Part shown: piece by piece, positions 49,531 to 63,388 of the stretch
Layout of the letters: each line of letters starts with the position of its first letter
Numbering within the stretch: the stretch's first letter is position 1
Assembly (NCBI RefSeq): GCF_964204865.1
Contig: NC_135250.1
Span: forward strand, 8,246,001-8,310,000
Direction of reading: 5' to 3'
Origin: Styela clava
Taxonomy: Eukaryota; Chordata; Ascidiacea; Stolidobranchia; Styelidae
Length of the DNA stretch: 64,000 nt
Program-made: the position numbers and the translations under genes
Notes under the pieces: model-generated
The model's database searches: none
Told to the model about the DNA's origin: nothing
What the model saw: the letters and a program-made list of their open reading frames with translations, nothing else

Positions 49531-49640
49531 GGTACTCCTGAAGTATGCCCACCAAGATGTCGCACAACCTGAACCCTAACCTTGTACACAACCTGAGTTC
49601 AGGCTGTGCGCCATCTTGGTGCGCATACTTCAGGAGGTCC
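49531..49640. mobile_element. intact hairpin MITE (110 bp)
   Basis: The left arm GGTACTCCTGAAGTATGC, then CACCAAGATGTCGCACAACC, is mirrored by the right arm, which ends GGTGCGCATACTTCAGGAGGTCC. The loop holds CCTGAACCCTAACC. The flanks both contain GTTTTTTT (49523-49530 and 49641-49648), a plausible 8-bp target duplication, although poly(T) weakens it. It is the same family as the interrupted element at 40305-42738. Confidence 0.82.
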
Positions 49641-49648
49641 GTTTTTTT

Positions 49649-52600
49649 AAATTTTAGCTAAGCACTCGCATGTGCGCAATTCCCAATTTTTTGGAGGTCA
49701 AATCATACAGCAAGACAGTTGAAGACTCTACATTGGCTGCCGGTACTCCACACAAAAAAAAAATTATTTTTCATGTAAAATGTATTCCTGCTGCTAAGGC
49801 GGTGAATTGCATGATCTCATTTTTGTAACCCATGATTCCTTATTGAAGCCTGAAAAGGATCCAAAATTGAATACCACTTAGACTAATATTAATATTTATC
49901 TTTTCTAAAGTTTGATTTATGTTCTATAAACACAAGAGAAAAATGCATTAAAATTTACATCTCTACAAATTATAGACCAAATGGGAATCCCGCCCAACCG
50001 AAAATTATATTTTAAAATTAATGGCATCAGGTATTAATTGGTCAAATATGGTTTACGTTCAAGGAGCGGAAATGAAACGACATTTGTAAGCTTTATATGT
50101 AAATTTCTTGTGGCGTTCTGAGGCAAAGTTTCTGTTTGCATTTATCAGATAAAAAGTTAAACAGGGTCAGTACCTGGAACGTGTGTGGCATGAACCAAAT
50201 GAATATTAATATCTTCGCACATTGTGTACTTTAAAAATATAGGTAAAACACACCTTAATTTGATTGGTCACATCGGCCAAATACATACGAACATGGAAAG
50301 TGTTAGATCGCGCTTTAAGATTGACCCACCTTTGTTATTAAATCGAGTATGTAGGTATAACATCTGAGTTATTGTCGTGGTGATTAAGTATAAATATATT
50401 TTTAAGGTGTTTCTTTTTTTTGGCAGTGTGGTTAGACACAGAGGCACCTTGCGTTACATCTTTTATCTGAAACTGTGAATGCATTTGTTGTGTTGAGGAA
50501 CTTTTTGGCTTCTCATAGAGTATTTGTGAAACAACAACCATTCACACGCCCTAATGAATAATGCATGCTTGCATCTAATTTGATTACGAAACGGGTAAAT
50601 TTGGCCTGAGCGACTTTGGCGACACATTACAGGAAAACTTGAAAGGTTGACGGAAATCAAGCGGGCAGGTGGAATCTGGAATGCGATTATTGAATTTTAC
50701 AGTTGCTTTGAACGCACAAGGTAATACAAAACGCTAAGTGGCCCTAATTATTGTGGAACTGTTCGTTTTATAATTTATACTTTATTAAGCACTGCAAAGC
50801 CTTCGTATATATATCTACGAAAAAATCTTCAACGAGCAAGGGTCAAAATTATTAGCATAATTGTTTTGGCATTTTGACATACCATGGTGTCCAACATAAA
50901 GTGAGATATGTAACTAAAAACAATAACTTTAGAGCTGTGATAGTGTAAAATCAGCATTTCAATACTAATTACAACATTCTAGTTACACACATTGGCTTTA
51001 GTGTAAGCGATAGTAAGGAATGTCATAGGTACAATTTTATTGATTATTTTTGAATAAGTATGTGTATTGTCAGAGTTTTCATATATCATTGGGAGATGTA
51101 TGACATGGTATCATATTTATTATAGTTACATTCAACATAGCTTTGTTTTTTGATCGTTGATTTTTAAGTTTTGGAATATTTTAACCGGGTCGAAGTAAAC
51201 GTAATTTATAATTGCTAATACCAAAATAATTTATTTTTTGTTTAATACCCCTAAATGAGAAGTTACAAATGTGAATATAGTGGAGCCCGATGAGGGAGTC
51301 GTATTAACGCTCCTTACACAAATTTGGATCTCGTATTGAAAAAAATGAAATATATATCATCTAACTTTTTGAGTTGTCATCACATGGTGTGATCTATGAC
51401 TCTAACCTTTCCAAAAAAATGTTGCGCGTGAACCTTGATAACCTCTTTTCCCTATAAGATTGAGAGGAATTTTTGATTAAAAATATGTTTTTATCGGTGA
51501 TGGTTGTTTTCTTGGTGTTGGATAACGGCTGTTTATTTTTATTCGTCGGACGTACGATTCAAAACTATAAATTTATATTCGTGTAAAAATTTCACTGCCT
51601 GACCTACATGACTTGGTTGACGAGTGACCATCGATCAAAGCTTTTTTCGAGTTAGTAAAAGTCTTAAAATTAAAATTACGCAATTAGAGTTGGAAAATTT
51701 TCGGAAATACGTTTTTTATGTAATGTGTTGTAACTTTATCGCCTGTCGCCCCGATTTTGCAAAATATTTCACGCTTGTTTTCATGCGGCCACTATTTTTC
51801 AAAACTAAAAATCTGTTAGGACTACGAGATATAATGAGAAACTCCCTTCTGTATAATTTAAATCAAATTGACCTAATATCGTATGACGTTTCGAATGTGC
51901 CCAAGGCTAATTAGCCAGACGGCCGTTATTCATCAAAGCAAACTATAGAGAAATAATTTTACAGCAGTCAATCGGATATATTACCAAAAACTTATCAAAT
52001 CCTTCATACATTTGAACCATTGAACGGTTTACTATGACTCAGATATTCGGCCCTAGCAAAATAAAGTTTCATACCTGTGAAGTCATTGCTACGCCCGCGA
52101 CGTGTGTGATCCTCACAGTCATTTGATCAAACTGAGTTGTCATACGGCATTCTAGAATCTAGATATCCACACGTTATAGGCGTATATTCATAGGACGGTT
52201 AACGTGCAAGGTGAACGAAAAACTGGGATAGGATTCTGTGCAACACGAAACGTGGCTTCACCATGTGATTTTCGCTTACAGTATTATTTGCTGACATTGG
52301 CAAATATGACAGCGCTATACCTAGCCGTCAGTAAAATGTCTTCCCGCCAAATTCATGTTGGCAAGTTCTACTTGTTTTTGTCAGCATGAGTTTAAGTAAC
52401 ATACTATAGTAAACAATACCCTTTGTGGTTATTTTACTTTACATGTTTTGTTTAATTGTGTACGAGATTGTATGTAGTTCGGAAGCGTCCCCGTTTTTCC
52501 AACAATTCAATGCAGAACACCGTGCACGTGGTGGTTAATAATGAATGGTCTTTCTTAGAGAAAGTCTAGTTCTAACAGGTTAGTAGTGGCATTTAGTCGT

Positions 52601-52729
52601 TATAACTTGTAATGTGTATCCAATATCTGATTTGTTATTTGTGGCATGTGAGATGTCCTAAATTAGGTTTTTAAAACTGTCCTCGCAAACTTGGGAGATT
52701 CCTATTTTATACTGGTAGAAAAATAGTAT
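49649..52729. other. non-coding stretch, no supported gene
   Basis: AT-rich sequence with short random-looking frames. Nothing with a domain, signal sequence plus splice donor, or transposon ends was found. Confidence 0.5.
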
Positions 52730-52738
52730 AATTGTGAT

Positions 52739-52925
52739 GGTTCCATTACATTTGAACCCACGTACATTTGAACCCATGGCAATTGCACCTGTATGCTATT
52801 GCACCTAAGGATTTTTTTTTGTTTTTCGGATAGTTGAACCCACACTAACCCTAACCCATGGGTTTTAGCACCCGCATATAGATTGAACCCGTGGATATAC
52901 ACATGGGTTCAAATGTACGGTCACC
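52739..52925. mobile_element. MITE of 187 bp with 9-bp target duplication
   Basis: It begins GGTTCCATTACATTTGAACCC and its complement begins GGTGACCGTACATTTGAACCC, an imperfect terminal inverted repeat. Internal phrases ATTTGAACCCA and ATTGCACC recur in both orientations, making most of the element foldable. It is flanked by an exact 9-bp direct repeat AATTGTGAT (52730-52738 and 52926-52934), a length typical of Mutator-like insertions, though ends and size do not decide the superfamily. A CTAACCCTAACCC tract lies in its centre at about 52846-52858. Confidence 0.78.
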
Positions 52926-52934
52926 AATTGTGAT

Positions 52935-55900
52935 AGTTGCGTTGATTTCTCACTGATGGACGCGTGGCATTGGTGCTCCTGTAAGAGTATTGTGGTATAT
53001 ACGAAGAAACAAGCAGCAATCATTGTGTGACGGGCACGCGCCGTCGCAAAACACAAGTTGTGCATTACTGGATCAATTATAGCATATTGCATTCCATGTA
53101 GACGTGCTTTTCTTATATCTACCTATTTGATAGGGAAACAACTGCCAGGACACGTGCCTAAGCAATCGGTTACGCTTCAGCGGGGTAAATTTAACATGAA
53201 AAATGGTCGATAATTTATGTGCCGAGGGACTTCCAGTTATTTCCGTCTCAAGTAATGCACTGTAAATACTAAATAAAATGCTCTCTGCTATTGAGCATTT
53301 TCAGATAGTTAAATTTTGTACGCCGTCAGGATATAATTTATCAAAACTGAAAGGGCTATACTGATTGAATTGAGTAAACTCATTTGAAGCAATAATTACT
53401 TACTGGAGCTGAGATGCTGTGGGTATAAGTGGTAAAATTCGCATATAAATAGAGTGAAGACACTCTAGGTTTTTCTTTCGTAGCGTTTATAATAGATTGC
53501 TTTATTCTTCCTGTATGTATATATATATGAATACTATATCAGGACGCCAATTAGAAATGTCAGTCGCGGGATAATAATGGAATGATCTTATTTTTTGCGG
53601 GGAAATCCACTGAATTTAGTTGTGAAGGCATCTATCTACTCTTGAGGGTATTTTATTGCTGTATTCGTAAAATTACAGCGGGATCAACATGAAGAATGTG
53701 TTGCAATTAGAGCAGGAAGTGCACATTTCCATATTTACATATATTGTAGTGTTTTGGGTAACTTTTTCACGCTAGCTTCTGTTTTCCAATTTTCAAGTTA
53801 AGATCTTAAAAGATTCTCTCGAACCTTATGTGACCCACAAGAAATTGAAAAGTCAAAGATGAATATTTTATGAATGAATATTGACAGCCGTCCGTAATCC
53901 ATTCCGAAGTTCAAGTTTACGCAACAGAGGCAGGAGGCAAAATTTTACATTCGAATATCCAAATCTGGACCATTTACGGTTATATATATATATGCTGTAT
54001 ATTCAATCACCTAGCAATGTATTCCAGAAAGACACGTTAAAACAGTTTTGCACTGATTCGTTACACTTTATTTCCTTTATCCGCTCGTTTTCCCTGACAA
54101 CTTCAACTTTAAAGATTTTAATTTTGGTTTGTTTAATTTACTTTTCCGCCTTATGGTTAACGAATCACCATAATTATTCCAGTCCACAACTGAAGTTCAT
54201 GCATGCCTGAACAGTTACTAAATTAGTTTGTAACATTGTCGTGTACAAGTTTTTTCCCCCACAGGTTACTTATTTTACAAAAGCAATTGATTTTTTGAAT
54301 GCACATTGATTTTGTTGTGGTAACGCTCGAACAGGTATGTTGATTGCTTAGGGGCAACGATAAGGACAAGTCCCCACATCTTGCGTTTTGTGGGTTATTA
54401 GGATAATCGGAATGGCGTAGTAATTGATTCTGCTCAAGTTAATTAAGCGCATGTCAGTCATGTTTGCCTCATTGTTATAATTTAGTAATCCTATACGATG
54501 CATATAAACATAATGACAAGAAAAAGATAATGAGAAGAAACAACGGAGAATTTTTTTTCTGGTCATTTGTTATCAATATTTGCTTCTAGAGTTCTCGTGA
54601 GCCTTACTTTATTGACATCAGATAATCACGAAAAGGGCAACTATTTTGAAATCGGCAATGTATTGGGTTTTTTACATTTTGCGTTGATCACGTGAAATGC
54701 TATAAAGGGCACGATATCGCCAATTTTACCATATCATGTACTATTTAGTTTATTACTTATCGTCGTTGACGTTTGTCCAAGAGCGTGGCAAACTTTTCTG
54801 CGGTCTGGGGGCGAGTTTCTTGCAATGATGACCTTTATACCTAACTTCAAAAATAATTCGGTTGATGAACGAATTATAGGTATTTTTATATATACATGAG
54901 AATGAATAAATTAACGGACAAGTAAGAGTGAAATGTTGTATTATTAATAATTAAATCATCAAACTAAGCAACAAAATTTAATGTATAGCCCCCTACAACG
55001 TGCTGCCCCGATAACCCTCTCTGGACATGCCTATGCGTTAGCCTTAGATTCGACATTTTCCTCTGACTTTTGCTTCAAGATGCCAATCTAGTAAACAATC
55101 TCGTTTAAATTCGACACTGTAGTACTGTACGTGCGGCTGGGTATGGTGTCGGTAAGGCAATTTCCACGCACCAGAGAATGTATCTGATGAAAGCACAAGA
55201 TGAAAGGCATTAGTTGACGTCCGCTGGGAAATAGAAATGCTTTATACAACATTTACACAAGTCTCTCCACCGGGGAAAGTGTTGCTTAAACCTTTGAAAA
55301 CGACAGCAACGTCAATAGACAAAAATTCAGGCTGTGGCAGCCGCTGAGTTTTGCCCTGTACCTTGCTCATTGTGTTTTACTGTTACACGGTCGAGCAACC
55401 TGGCTTCTGTGTAGTTTTATTGGCGAAATGTTCCATTAGCATGTTGATGGGTAATCATGATTATAATGTTGAGGGTTGAGAGCTGTTTACATTCTCTAAT
55501 ACCGTAGAGTAGACTAGATATGAGTTAGATTGCATCTTTTAGTTACTGTTTGGTACACGCGCCCCTTACCTTGTTTTACGGTTTTCGTTCAATAAGAAGC
55601 TAATGTTCCGATTAGTCTGGTCGAGAAAGCAACTTACTGCGGTTAGAAAAGGTGACGAAAATATCGAAAGCAAATTTGCGCAGTGGTCTGTTTTGGTTCC
55701 CCGTATTGGCGGCCTCTCGTTAATCAAAGACGGAGTAGGAAAGTTGTTGACCTGATTACGTTCTCATTTTCATCCGTAACGCTCGTCGTGAGAAGGCCGA
55801 ATTCTTGAAGTGTTTTCGTTCCCTTAGTAGAAGTATGTACCTATGCAAGATATTGGAGGGCATTTATGATATCTGTCGGGCGTGAGTATCTTACCTAAGG

Positions 55901-56456
55901 CTCGTCACTTGCAATACTCAGTTGTAATGATTTGTTTCTGCAATAAATTAGCTTGTTGATGGTTGACGAGTGATATGTCGGGAACTTGCGATACCGCTGG
56001 GAAATTACAACGCTGGACAGTTAGTAATAATTGTTTTGTCATTTTGTATTAAGATTATCAAATCATTCGCGGCCAGTCGAGTATGGTTCTTACTTCTGAG
56101 TTAGATTGCAACGTTTAGTGCGTTTTACCTTTGTTCTAATATTGTTAATCAATGACGCTCAGGCCGCAGTGGGCATTATCAATATTAATCCTGCTACAGT
56201 CTCCTAAGCTTCATTTTCTCAAGTGTAGACAGACGAATCTCATTTGGAATTCGAATACGCATCAAAATAAAATATATGTTTTTTGTAGAAATATAGGCTG
56301 GTACTGTACAACATAACGCAATACCGGTAAAGTATGACCTTGTTGGTTGAATACAATAAATTCACACGTAAAAGGATTTAAACACAGCAAAGACTTTTAA
56401 AGAACAAGGAATACAAGATTTAAACCCGATTTTGGAACGTATAAAAACTTACAAAG
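52935..56456. other. non-coding stretch, GC somewhat higher at 55-56 kb
   Basis: No supported gene. The part from about 55,000 to 56,200 is less AT-rich than its surroundings. It has a short phrase (GAGTTAGATTGCA followed by TTTAG) repeated near 55520 and 56097. It could be upstream regulatory sequence for the exon at 56457, but I cannot show this. Confidence 0.4.
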
Positions 56457-56571
56457 ATGAAAACACCGGCGATAGAACGCCGAAGATTTCAGACAGCTCC
56501 TGCGGCAAAAAGTATGCCAATGTTCTCGTCGTTTGTGATGACATTTCTGATCACCACTACCTCTGGTTACG
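56457..56571 (+). CDS. putative signal-peptide first exon (perhaps of the SUEL-lectin gene)
   Basis: The ATG at 56457 is preceded by an in-frame TAA at 56442-56444. The exon encodes 38 residues plus one base. The N-terminal part is basic (IERRR) and is followed by a hydrophobic stretch, MFSSFVMTFLITTTSG, suitable as a signal peptide. It ends at a strong donor, CG|GTAAGC, in phase 1. The SUEL-lectin exon at 63389 needs exactly a phase-1 partner, and joining them gives ...SGYG-FSDGN without a break. The implied intron of 6.8 kb is long compared with others here, so additional exons or an unrelated gene remain possible. A TATAAAA at 56440 is too close to the ATG to serve this start, but could serve Met20. 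Confidence 0.45.
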
Positions 56572-56579
56572 GTAAGCAA

Positions 56580-59500
56580 TCTTCAATATATCTTTTTTGA
56601 ACGGAAACATTTTTATTCCTGTCGATAATATAACAATTATCATGAGATACGATTCAAGAATTATATGCTGATTGGTACTATGCATGTTATTGCTTACCAC
56701 TGAAATGACAATAACCTAACTTAAGAAAAAACAGAATCAACAAAAAAGACCAGAAAAAGAGTGGTGGGGTGACAACAGAAATGTACCTGATAATAATGTT
56801 GGTCTCATTTATAAAGAAATTACTTCAACAACATCGAGTAGCGTATTTTTAATAATGTGTGTAAAACATACTTCACTCCATAAGTCAACGTGTGATCGTA
56901 AAAGAAGATGAAATTTTATTCATCCAAATGCAGTCTAGATACTTTGTCACATTTGTATTAATTGTAAAAGGAAATCCGCTCTAATCCTATCTCGTCTATT
57001 TTGTTTAGTTAACTGTTGAATAGAATGAAATCTAGGTTAAGCCTTTTGCTGTGTGGTTCGTGGCTACAATATATCAGATTTCAACAATATCATTGCGATA
57101 TGTAATGGCGGAAAGATTTAGAAGACCACAGCCATCAGTTTATGATTTTGATCCTTGATACAATTCATATTCTGTACATTCCTGATTTGATACAACTAAA
57201 TTTTTTCAAATTTCTATTTTGATTTGATTTACATGAGAAAGTGATAATTCAGTCAAAATTTTCATAGTGTGCATCGAACGCGACTGACAAAGAAAATCAT
57301 TTTCCGTCCTAAATCATTGATTTTTGGCAAGGCTTTGCAAATTATTTATCGAAGAACACGACGCGCTCCGTTTGATGTATTGTCTTGGATTTCTAAGTAT
57401 TTATTTTGGGATTATTTCGTCATATCAAATATGTCATCCGCTGCGTGTTTTCAAATTCAATGCAGAATAATGTCGGCAATTTCATGAAATATTTGGTGAA
57501 TCTACGAATTGTTTGGTTCTGTTATTTTAAATTAACAGTTTTCATCAATAAAAAATGACTAGTATTTTTTATTTATTTTTATGGTTATGAAGAGATAAGA
57601 CAAGATTTAGAGAAATTGAAAGAAAAGTTCTTAAAAATTTGTGGTGCAAGACCATGCTTCTACTCACAATGTATATTGAATATTAAATTGCTTGCAGAAG
57701 TTTTTAGTATTTCTGCAGTATATTGCATTCCCAGTAGTCTAAGTATAAAACAGATTAAATTTCCAATCCCACGCCGCGATTAAATTACCCGTCACCGTCA
57801 CCCTATCGGTAGAACATAGCGTGAAATTTACCTCCATTTTACGATCAGCCCAGATTTCATGTGTAATTGCTTATCCATCAGGCTCTAAATTAACTAGAAG
57901 TTTAATCGGTATCTCAAATTTGATGACCACAATTTAACATGCTCTCTATGACCGATTCATCCTTAATATAAAATGAAAATTAGCCTTCTTGCTTCACCAC
58001 CAGAAGGATACTCATTTTTGGTTTGCTAAATATAGCTTTTCGAAGCTTGTCATTTGGTGAGAAATGTGAGAGGTGGCCACTTTTTTATCTCTCATCTTAA
58101 CACTTTCATGAACGTGATCCATCTTAGTGATGTTCAAAAACAGTTCCTGCAAAACTTGAAATTCAGTGTATGCAAAAGCATGATCTATTTTCCAATATTC
58201 AGTAAAGTTGGATCCGTTTTGTGCAAAATCATGTTGTGTTTCAAGAGGTGTTTCGGCTAAGTCACTGTAGTGTATACACAACGAATTAAACAAGAAAACA
58301 TATTGTAACTGGTACGTTGGTATAGTCTGCATAGTTATCTGACTTGTATTATACCCAAAATCTAGAACCAGCCATACGAGTAGAGCCAAAACGTTGACGG
58401 CACAGATCATTCTAATCACAACTACATTAAATATCAGAACAAGAACTTGGGTTCTATTTTTTGCTGACTGTTTTTCGGTGTCAAACCAATGTTAAACTTT
58501 AAATTAGAGCGATTATATGAACAAATCGTATAAAAATTAGCCCTTATCGGTGTGGTCATCGTGCCATCGTTGCTAAAAGAATCAGAGGCTAAAATTTCAA
58601 CTTTCTGCATTCATTGCTTTTTCATGCTTATAGTAATTATGCATAATTATGTAAGCATATTGGTAAATTTATTAGTTACAAGTTGTTAAATTGGCTTATT
58701 TTCACGCTTCGGTCTTTACGACCTATTAAATTACAACACCAACTCATCCATGCAATGCCTAGATTAGATTTACAACATTCGTTTACAACGACATTTAACG
58801 CTTCACATGGGAAAGCAATAATTTATGCAATAGTAAAAAGAACATAGGCCATATATAAATCGTATATGTTTATCCCCTTTCCGGGCATGGTGAAATATTA
58901 ACAGAGAATCGCTTTTTCTGCTTTGGGGGATAATGTAACGACCTATATATAGACCACAAAGCGAAAAATTTAATCCATTTTGTCACAGAAAAATTCGCTT
59001 TGTCTTGTTCTCTGTCTCAGGGATTACCCACGTTGATGTGATATTATGATTGGAAATAAAGGTACATTGTATGATCAAAGGGAATTCGGAACGAAATGCC
59101 GGGCCTCGTTTCGAAATCTGAATAAATTTTATCACACGAAAAGGTAGAAAGTGTCAAATACGCGACATTATCATGCTTAGCTGTCCTATACCAATGACTA
59201 ATTATATTCAAAATCGTCGGGGTGAGGTGGAAATTAGCACTTTGGAATATTTACAGTGTGTTGGTTATTACTGCTTTCTCTTGGTTTCGTTTCAAGAAAT
59301 CTTCTCTTTTTTTTTTATAAATTAATGATTTCGAAATACACTGTTTATATTTAACCATCCCGAATGTACATTGTAACTTGATTGTTGTTGAATTTTCAAT
59401 GCACATTTTATATTGATCGAGCTAACTGTTGTTCTAATAATCAATAAAAAGTTTTATTGGACCTAGGACTTTTTATCTTTTTTTATTGTGTTTCAATGGT

Positions 59501-62500
59501 TTCGCACTTGGGATGACCTGTAACTTACTATATCAGCACCAGGCCTGACTTCAGTTAAAGTTATTTTTCAAAATATTATTTGTGAGATTTAGAAAGGAAA
59601 ATGATTAATTATTCGTAGACTTTTACTCAAAAACGTAGCCTCTTGAATTTTTAATTTATTCTACAACGAAACATAAACATGAACTTGTGAACTTCATTCA
59701 TAGATATCGTGAATTTTAAATTTATTGCTTTCTGACTACTGGACTGTTGAGAACTGTTGACAAAAATTTCTTAGTCTTGTTACAGATATACAGTTTAAAA
59801 CTGTTAAAATTATTAAAAGATCAAATCAGAGAAATTAAAATTATTGTCCTATTAAATTTTTCAATTGTCCATACAGTACTTGACTTACATCATGGGCTTG
59901 CCTAGAAATACTTTTTAAAAAATTCCGCCTTCAACAAATGAATGGCTTATTTGATATTAAATGTTCCACAATCATGATATAGCATCATTACCATATTGAA
60001 ACGGAGAAGCTGAAACATTTTACGCATTTCTGTGACCTGCGCTTGTTATACCACCCAAGATTAAGCTATTTAAGTTATACTTTACTTGTATGTACAGCTG
60101 AGCATCACAGCGTAATTGGCGTGAGTAAAAGCAAATCAAATGCACTAATTTGGATAAACGGTGCTAGAGCTACTCCACATACGCTTTACACGGCTGAGTG
60201 GTGTCGGTATGTAACTCTTTCCACTAAAGTTAATGAAGTAAATTAACGAGTGGTTTGCCAAATTGTTTGGTCGGGAAACAGAATATAGGATTTTCAGCGT
60301 ATTTTACGCATGCGATTTTACGCGGTCATTGCTTGCACTAAGACCTCTTTGAGTGGGGTACGACAGGTGCACAAGCGGCTTCTCGGGCTGTCAAGATTTT
60401 TGTCTTTTTCTTTTGCCGCAAAAGGACTGTGATGTAAAACTATCCCATATCGGACTATCACGGTTGATTTCCATATCCGGTATTGCTTACAATTTCTACT
60501 TAGCCATGAAGATAGACATACAGGTTTGGTCTCGATCAATCTCTTGCTATGCATGTAAAAGTGTTTCCCTCGTATCACATCTTTGGCCGCGTTGGGACTA
60601 ATTTCAATTTCACTGTATCTCAGGCATAACGAAATTGTTCTCGACACGGCTGAGATTTTCAACGGGCAATTATTTAATTTTATTCTTAATTTTACCCCAC
60701 AGTTTATCCCTAATAGATAATGAAGTGCAACTGACTGATTGGCCTCGCCCAGTTGTTCTAAATTTACACTTACTGTCAATGATAGCATGGTAGCCATATT
60801 ATTCAATTTGAAGGCCAATTAATATATCAATTAGCCTCTAGGTCTCATCGGCAACAAATGAAAAGCAAAATTTAAAATCTTTTAAAGTGAAGTCAGCCAT
60901 GAAGACTTTGTGTAGTTTAGTTTGAAAATATAAATAAATAAACAGAAAAAATCTGATTCAAAATATGGATGGAAGTGTTTTTTTATATCTTATTTGATCT
61001 GATTCATCATTGTGTAAAAATGATATACAAAATAAGTTGAATCCGAATGTCCAATTCAACTTTTCTTAAACTACTACACAGTTTTATTAAATTGATATAG
61101 GTACTCTGAAGTGACTCTAATATTTTAAAAATGCAAAAATATATTTTTTGTCTATGTCAGTTCTCTTGAACAAAGACTCGCAAGCCAAGTTAAAAGTTAA
61201 TTATATTAAGGTAATAAATGTAGACAAAATCAATCAATTATCTTTGTTTTTATATTTAAATCATTGAACAGCGACAAGATCGTTTCAGTGGCATACTTTT
61301 TTATCGTTTTAATTAAACTGGTTTTGAAAAATGTCAAAATTTGGAGGGCGGATTGATGAAATCCACCAAGTTCACATTATTTATATTTCGTAATTAAGTT
61401 TTAGAAAATTATAATATTATTTTAGGCAATTTCAATATCCAATAAAACAAACAAATAAATTTAGTTGTTGCTGCCGAAACATTTCCTTGAAGTTAAACAA
61501 TAGACCTGCTTGGCAGACGCGTGCCAAAAAGTCTCTCGTGAACACCGACCTCAAGCTATTATTTGAGGCATAACCAGTTTTCCATTGATTTTAAAGTCAA
61601 TATGACTCCAAATTAAACCATTAGGATTTAAACTTAAAAGGCAGAGGTCTGGCGAATGGCATCATCTTGTTTTACCAAATATTTTGAAACAAAAATATAT
61701 TTTATCGAATATAATATATTAAAAATAGAGTGGGCTCAAATGATGAATTTGTCGCGAAAGATCATTAGAGCATCTTTGCTAGTGTTTTTATTATTTCAAC
61801 TGAACATAATTATTTGGATTTTCTCGTTTTTGACTTCGACATTTTCAGAGGTTTCCCACTTATTGGAGTATGATACCAAAAGACATTGAGTGGTTATTGT
61901 GTAAACCTACTCAGAGATACTGAGTAGGTCAAGGTAGATTGGCTTCTTATAATGGATGGTAAATGTTATGTTCCACATGTTCAAAATTTGAATTTCATTC
62001 CTCAAGTCACAAGCGCTAGGCGTTGCATTGTAAAGAACGAACGATACAGTGTACCAAGACACATATCTCGTAAACTTTACTTTTACAAGTATCCTACTTA
62101 ACGATGAAATACACCTAATAATAACAATATACCCACGCTCAACGGTACCCGACAGTGACGTCATTCTCGTTACTGAATCGTCTAGCAAAAATATTCCCAC
62201 TCTAAATGGAGCGTGAACCCGTAATGATGACAGTTTTTAACCAATAGAAAAATTGTTATCCCAGCGTTGGCCATTGTAGAAACGTAGCGAAATAGGTCTA
62301 TTATTGCGTTCTTTCTATGGTTTATACTTGGCTAAAGGTATGAACTGGGGATTGCTAACCGGGGTGTATTTTTCCATAGAGCACGAAAGCACATATACCT
62401 TTTCAACGCTTCCATAGTTCCGAATCCTCTAAGTAAGAGTTGACAGATATCAAGACCAAAGATTTGTTTCGTGTTATGTTGGTGGCGTTTGCTCATTCAT

Positions 62501-63388
62501 GAGCCGATTTATTATGTGGTCATGAGTAAAATTATAATAGAATCGTAGAAATGAAAACATCGTAACTTTTGATGGGTTATTACAAATTCAAGAATAAATC
62601 AGGATATTGGTCACAGATGCTAATAAATCAAGTCTTAATTACTTGTTCTGATTAGAAAACTTTTTTATGCAAATATATCTCCTGTTTTTAAACTGCAATA
62701 ATAAAGTCACGTTAGCCAGTTGTTAATGATGGAAACGTGATATATTTCTAAGCATGTTTCAAGACTGCTACATTTACTTTCAATTAACTTCTGCTTCTAA
62801 GCTCTTGTACTACCCCACTAATTCCAAAATATCCGATGAGTTGTTTCGTAAAATGTTAATGCTTTCAACTGTGACATTTAATTTATATAGAATAATTTAG
62901 AATAATAAATGTTAATGGATCGGCTCAAATATTTAATATTGTGTTCTATGCATAATTACCCGAAATCATTATTTTACGACTCGTGGATCCAATTTTGGGG
63001 CTGGTTAAAGCAAATTCCAAGACATTTCGTTGAAGCGTTAAGCCGTGATATAGCAGTATATATGTTAAATGGTGCTGTTACCTTGACTATGATGCCAGAA
63101 AAGGCTTCTTCGAAATCTTCTTCTTCACCACTCGGCCATGATTTATACACCATGCAGACTCGAAAATGGCTTACTTTACAATCAATAATATTACATCGCA
63201 GTTTATGATAAAGGGATGTAAACATCGGGACGATACTTCGTATTTTGGGTTTTGGTCTTCTGAAATATAGGTTTCGTCATCTTTTCCTATTACACCGATA
63301 TTGCTGGAGTGTTACCGATTTCTTTTATCATGCTTCTTTGCATTTGCATTTGTTTGCATTTGAGTTTAACAGTCATTTTCCATTTTAG
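56580..63388. other. possible long intron, mostly without recognisable features
   Basis: If the exon at 56457 belongs to the lectin gene, this is its intron. It contains a minus-strand frame at 58012-58410, listed separately. It also contains unremarkable frames: 166 codons at 60318-60818 on the minus strand, 97 codons at 61907-62200 on the minus strand and 99 codons at 62909-63208 on the plus strand. None of these has a domain I recognise. Confidence 0.4.
58012..58410 (-). CDS. hypothetical small glycoprotein, signal peptide or anchor
   Basis: From ATG 58410 the frame gives 132 residues starting MICAVNVLALLVWLVLDFG, a good N-terminal signal peptide or type II membrane anchor. The remainder is hydrophilic with four glycosylation sequons (NTS, NGS, NFT, NIT), as expected for a luminal or extracellular region. 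It resembles no family I know. Length alone does not exclude chance in 64 kb of AT-rich DNA; the combination of a hydrophobic start and clustered sequons is the support. It would lie antisense within the putative intron of the lectin gene. It could also be one exon of a larger gene. Confidence 0.38.
   Translation of the reverse strand: MICAVNVLALLVWLVLDFGYNTSQITMQTIPTYQLQYVFLFNSLCIHYSDLAETPLETQHDFAQNGSNFTEYWKIDHAFAYTEFQVLQELFLNITKMDHVHESVKMRDKKVATSHISHQMTSFEKLYLANQK

Noticed and set aside
60318-60818. 166-codon minus-strand open frame
   Set aside because: It has no signal peptide, domain or low-complexity clue, and it lies in a patch of slightly higher GC where a chance frame of this length is not surprising in 64 kb. 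A transcript would be needed to keep it.
61741-61887. Hydrophobic N-terminus frame as an alternative first exon for the SUEL gene
   Set aside because: I found no phase-1 splice donor within it. The exon at 56457 fits the required phase and has a stronger donor.
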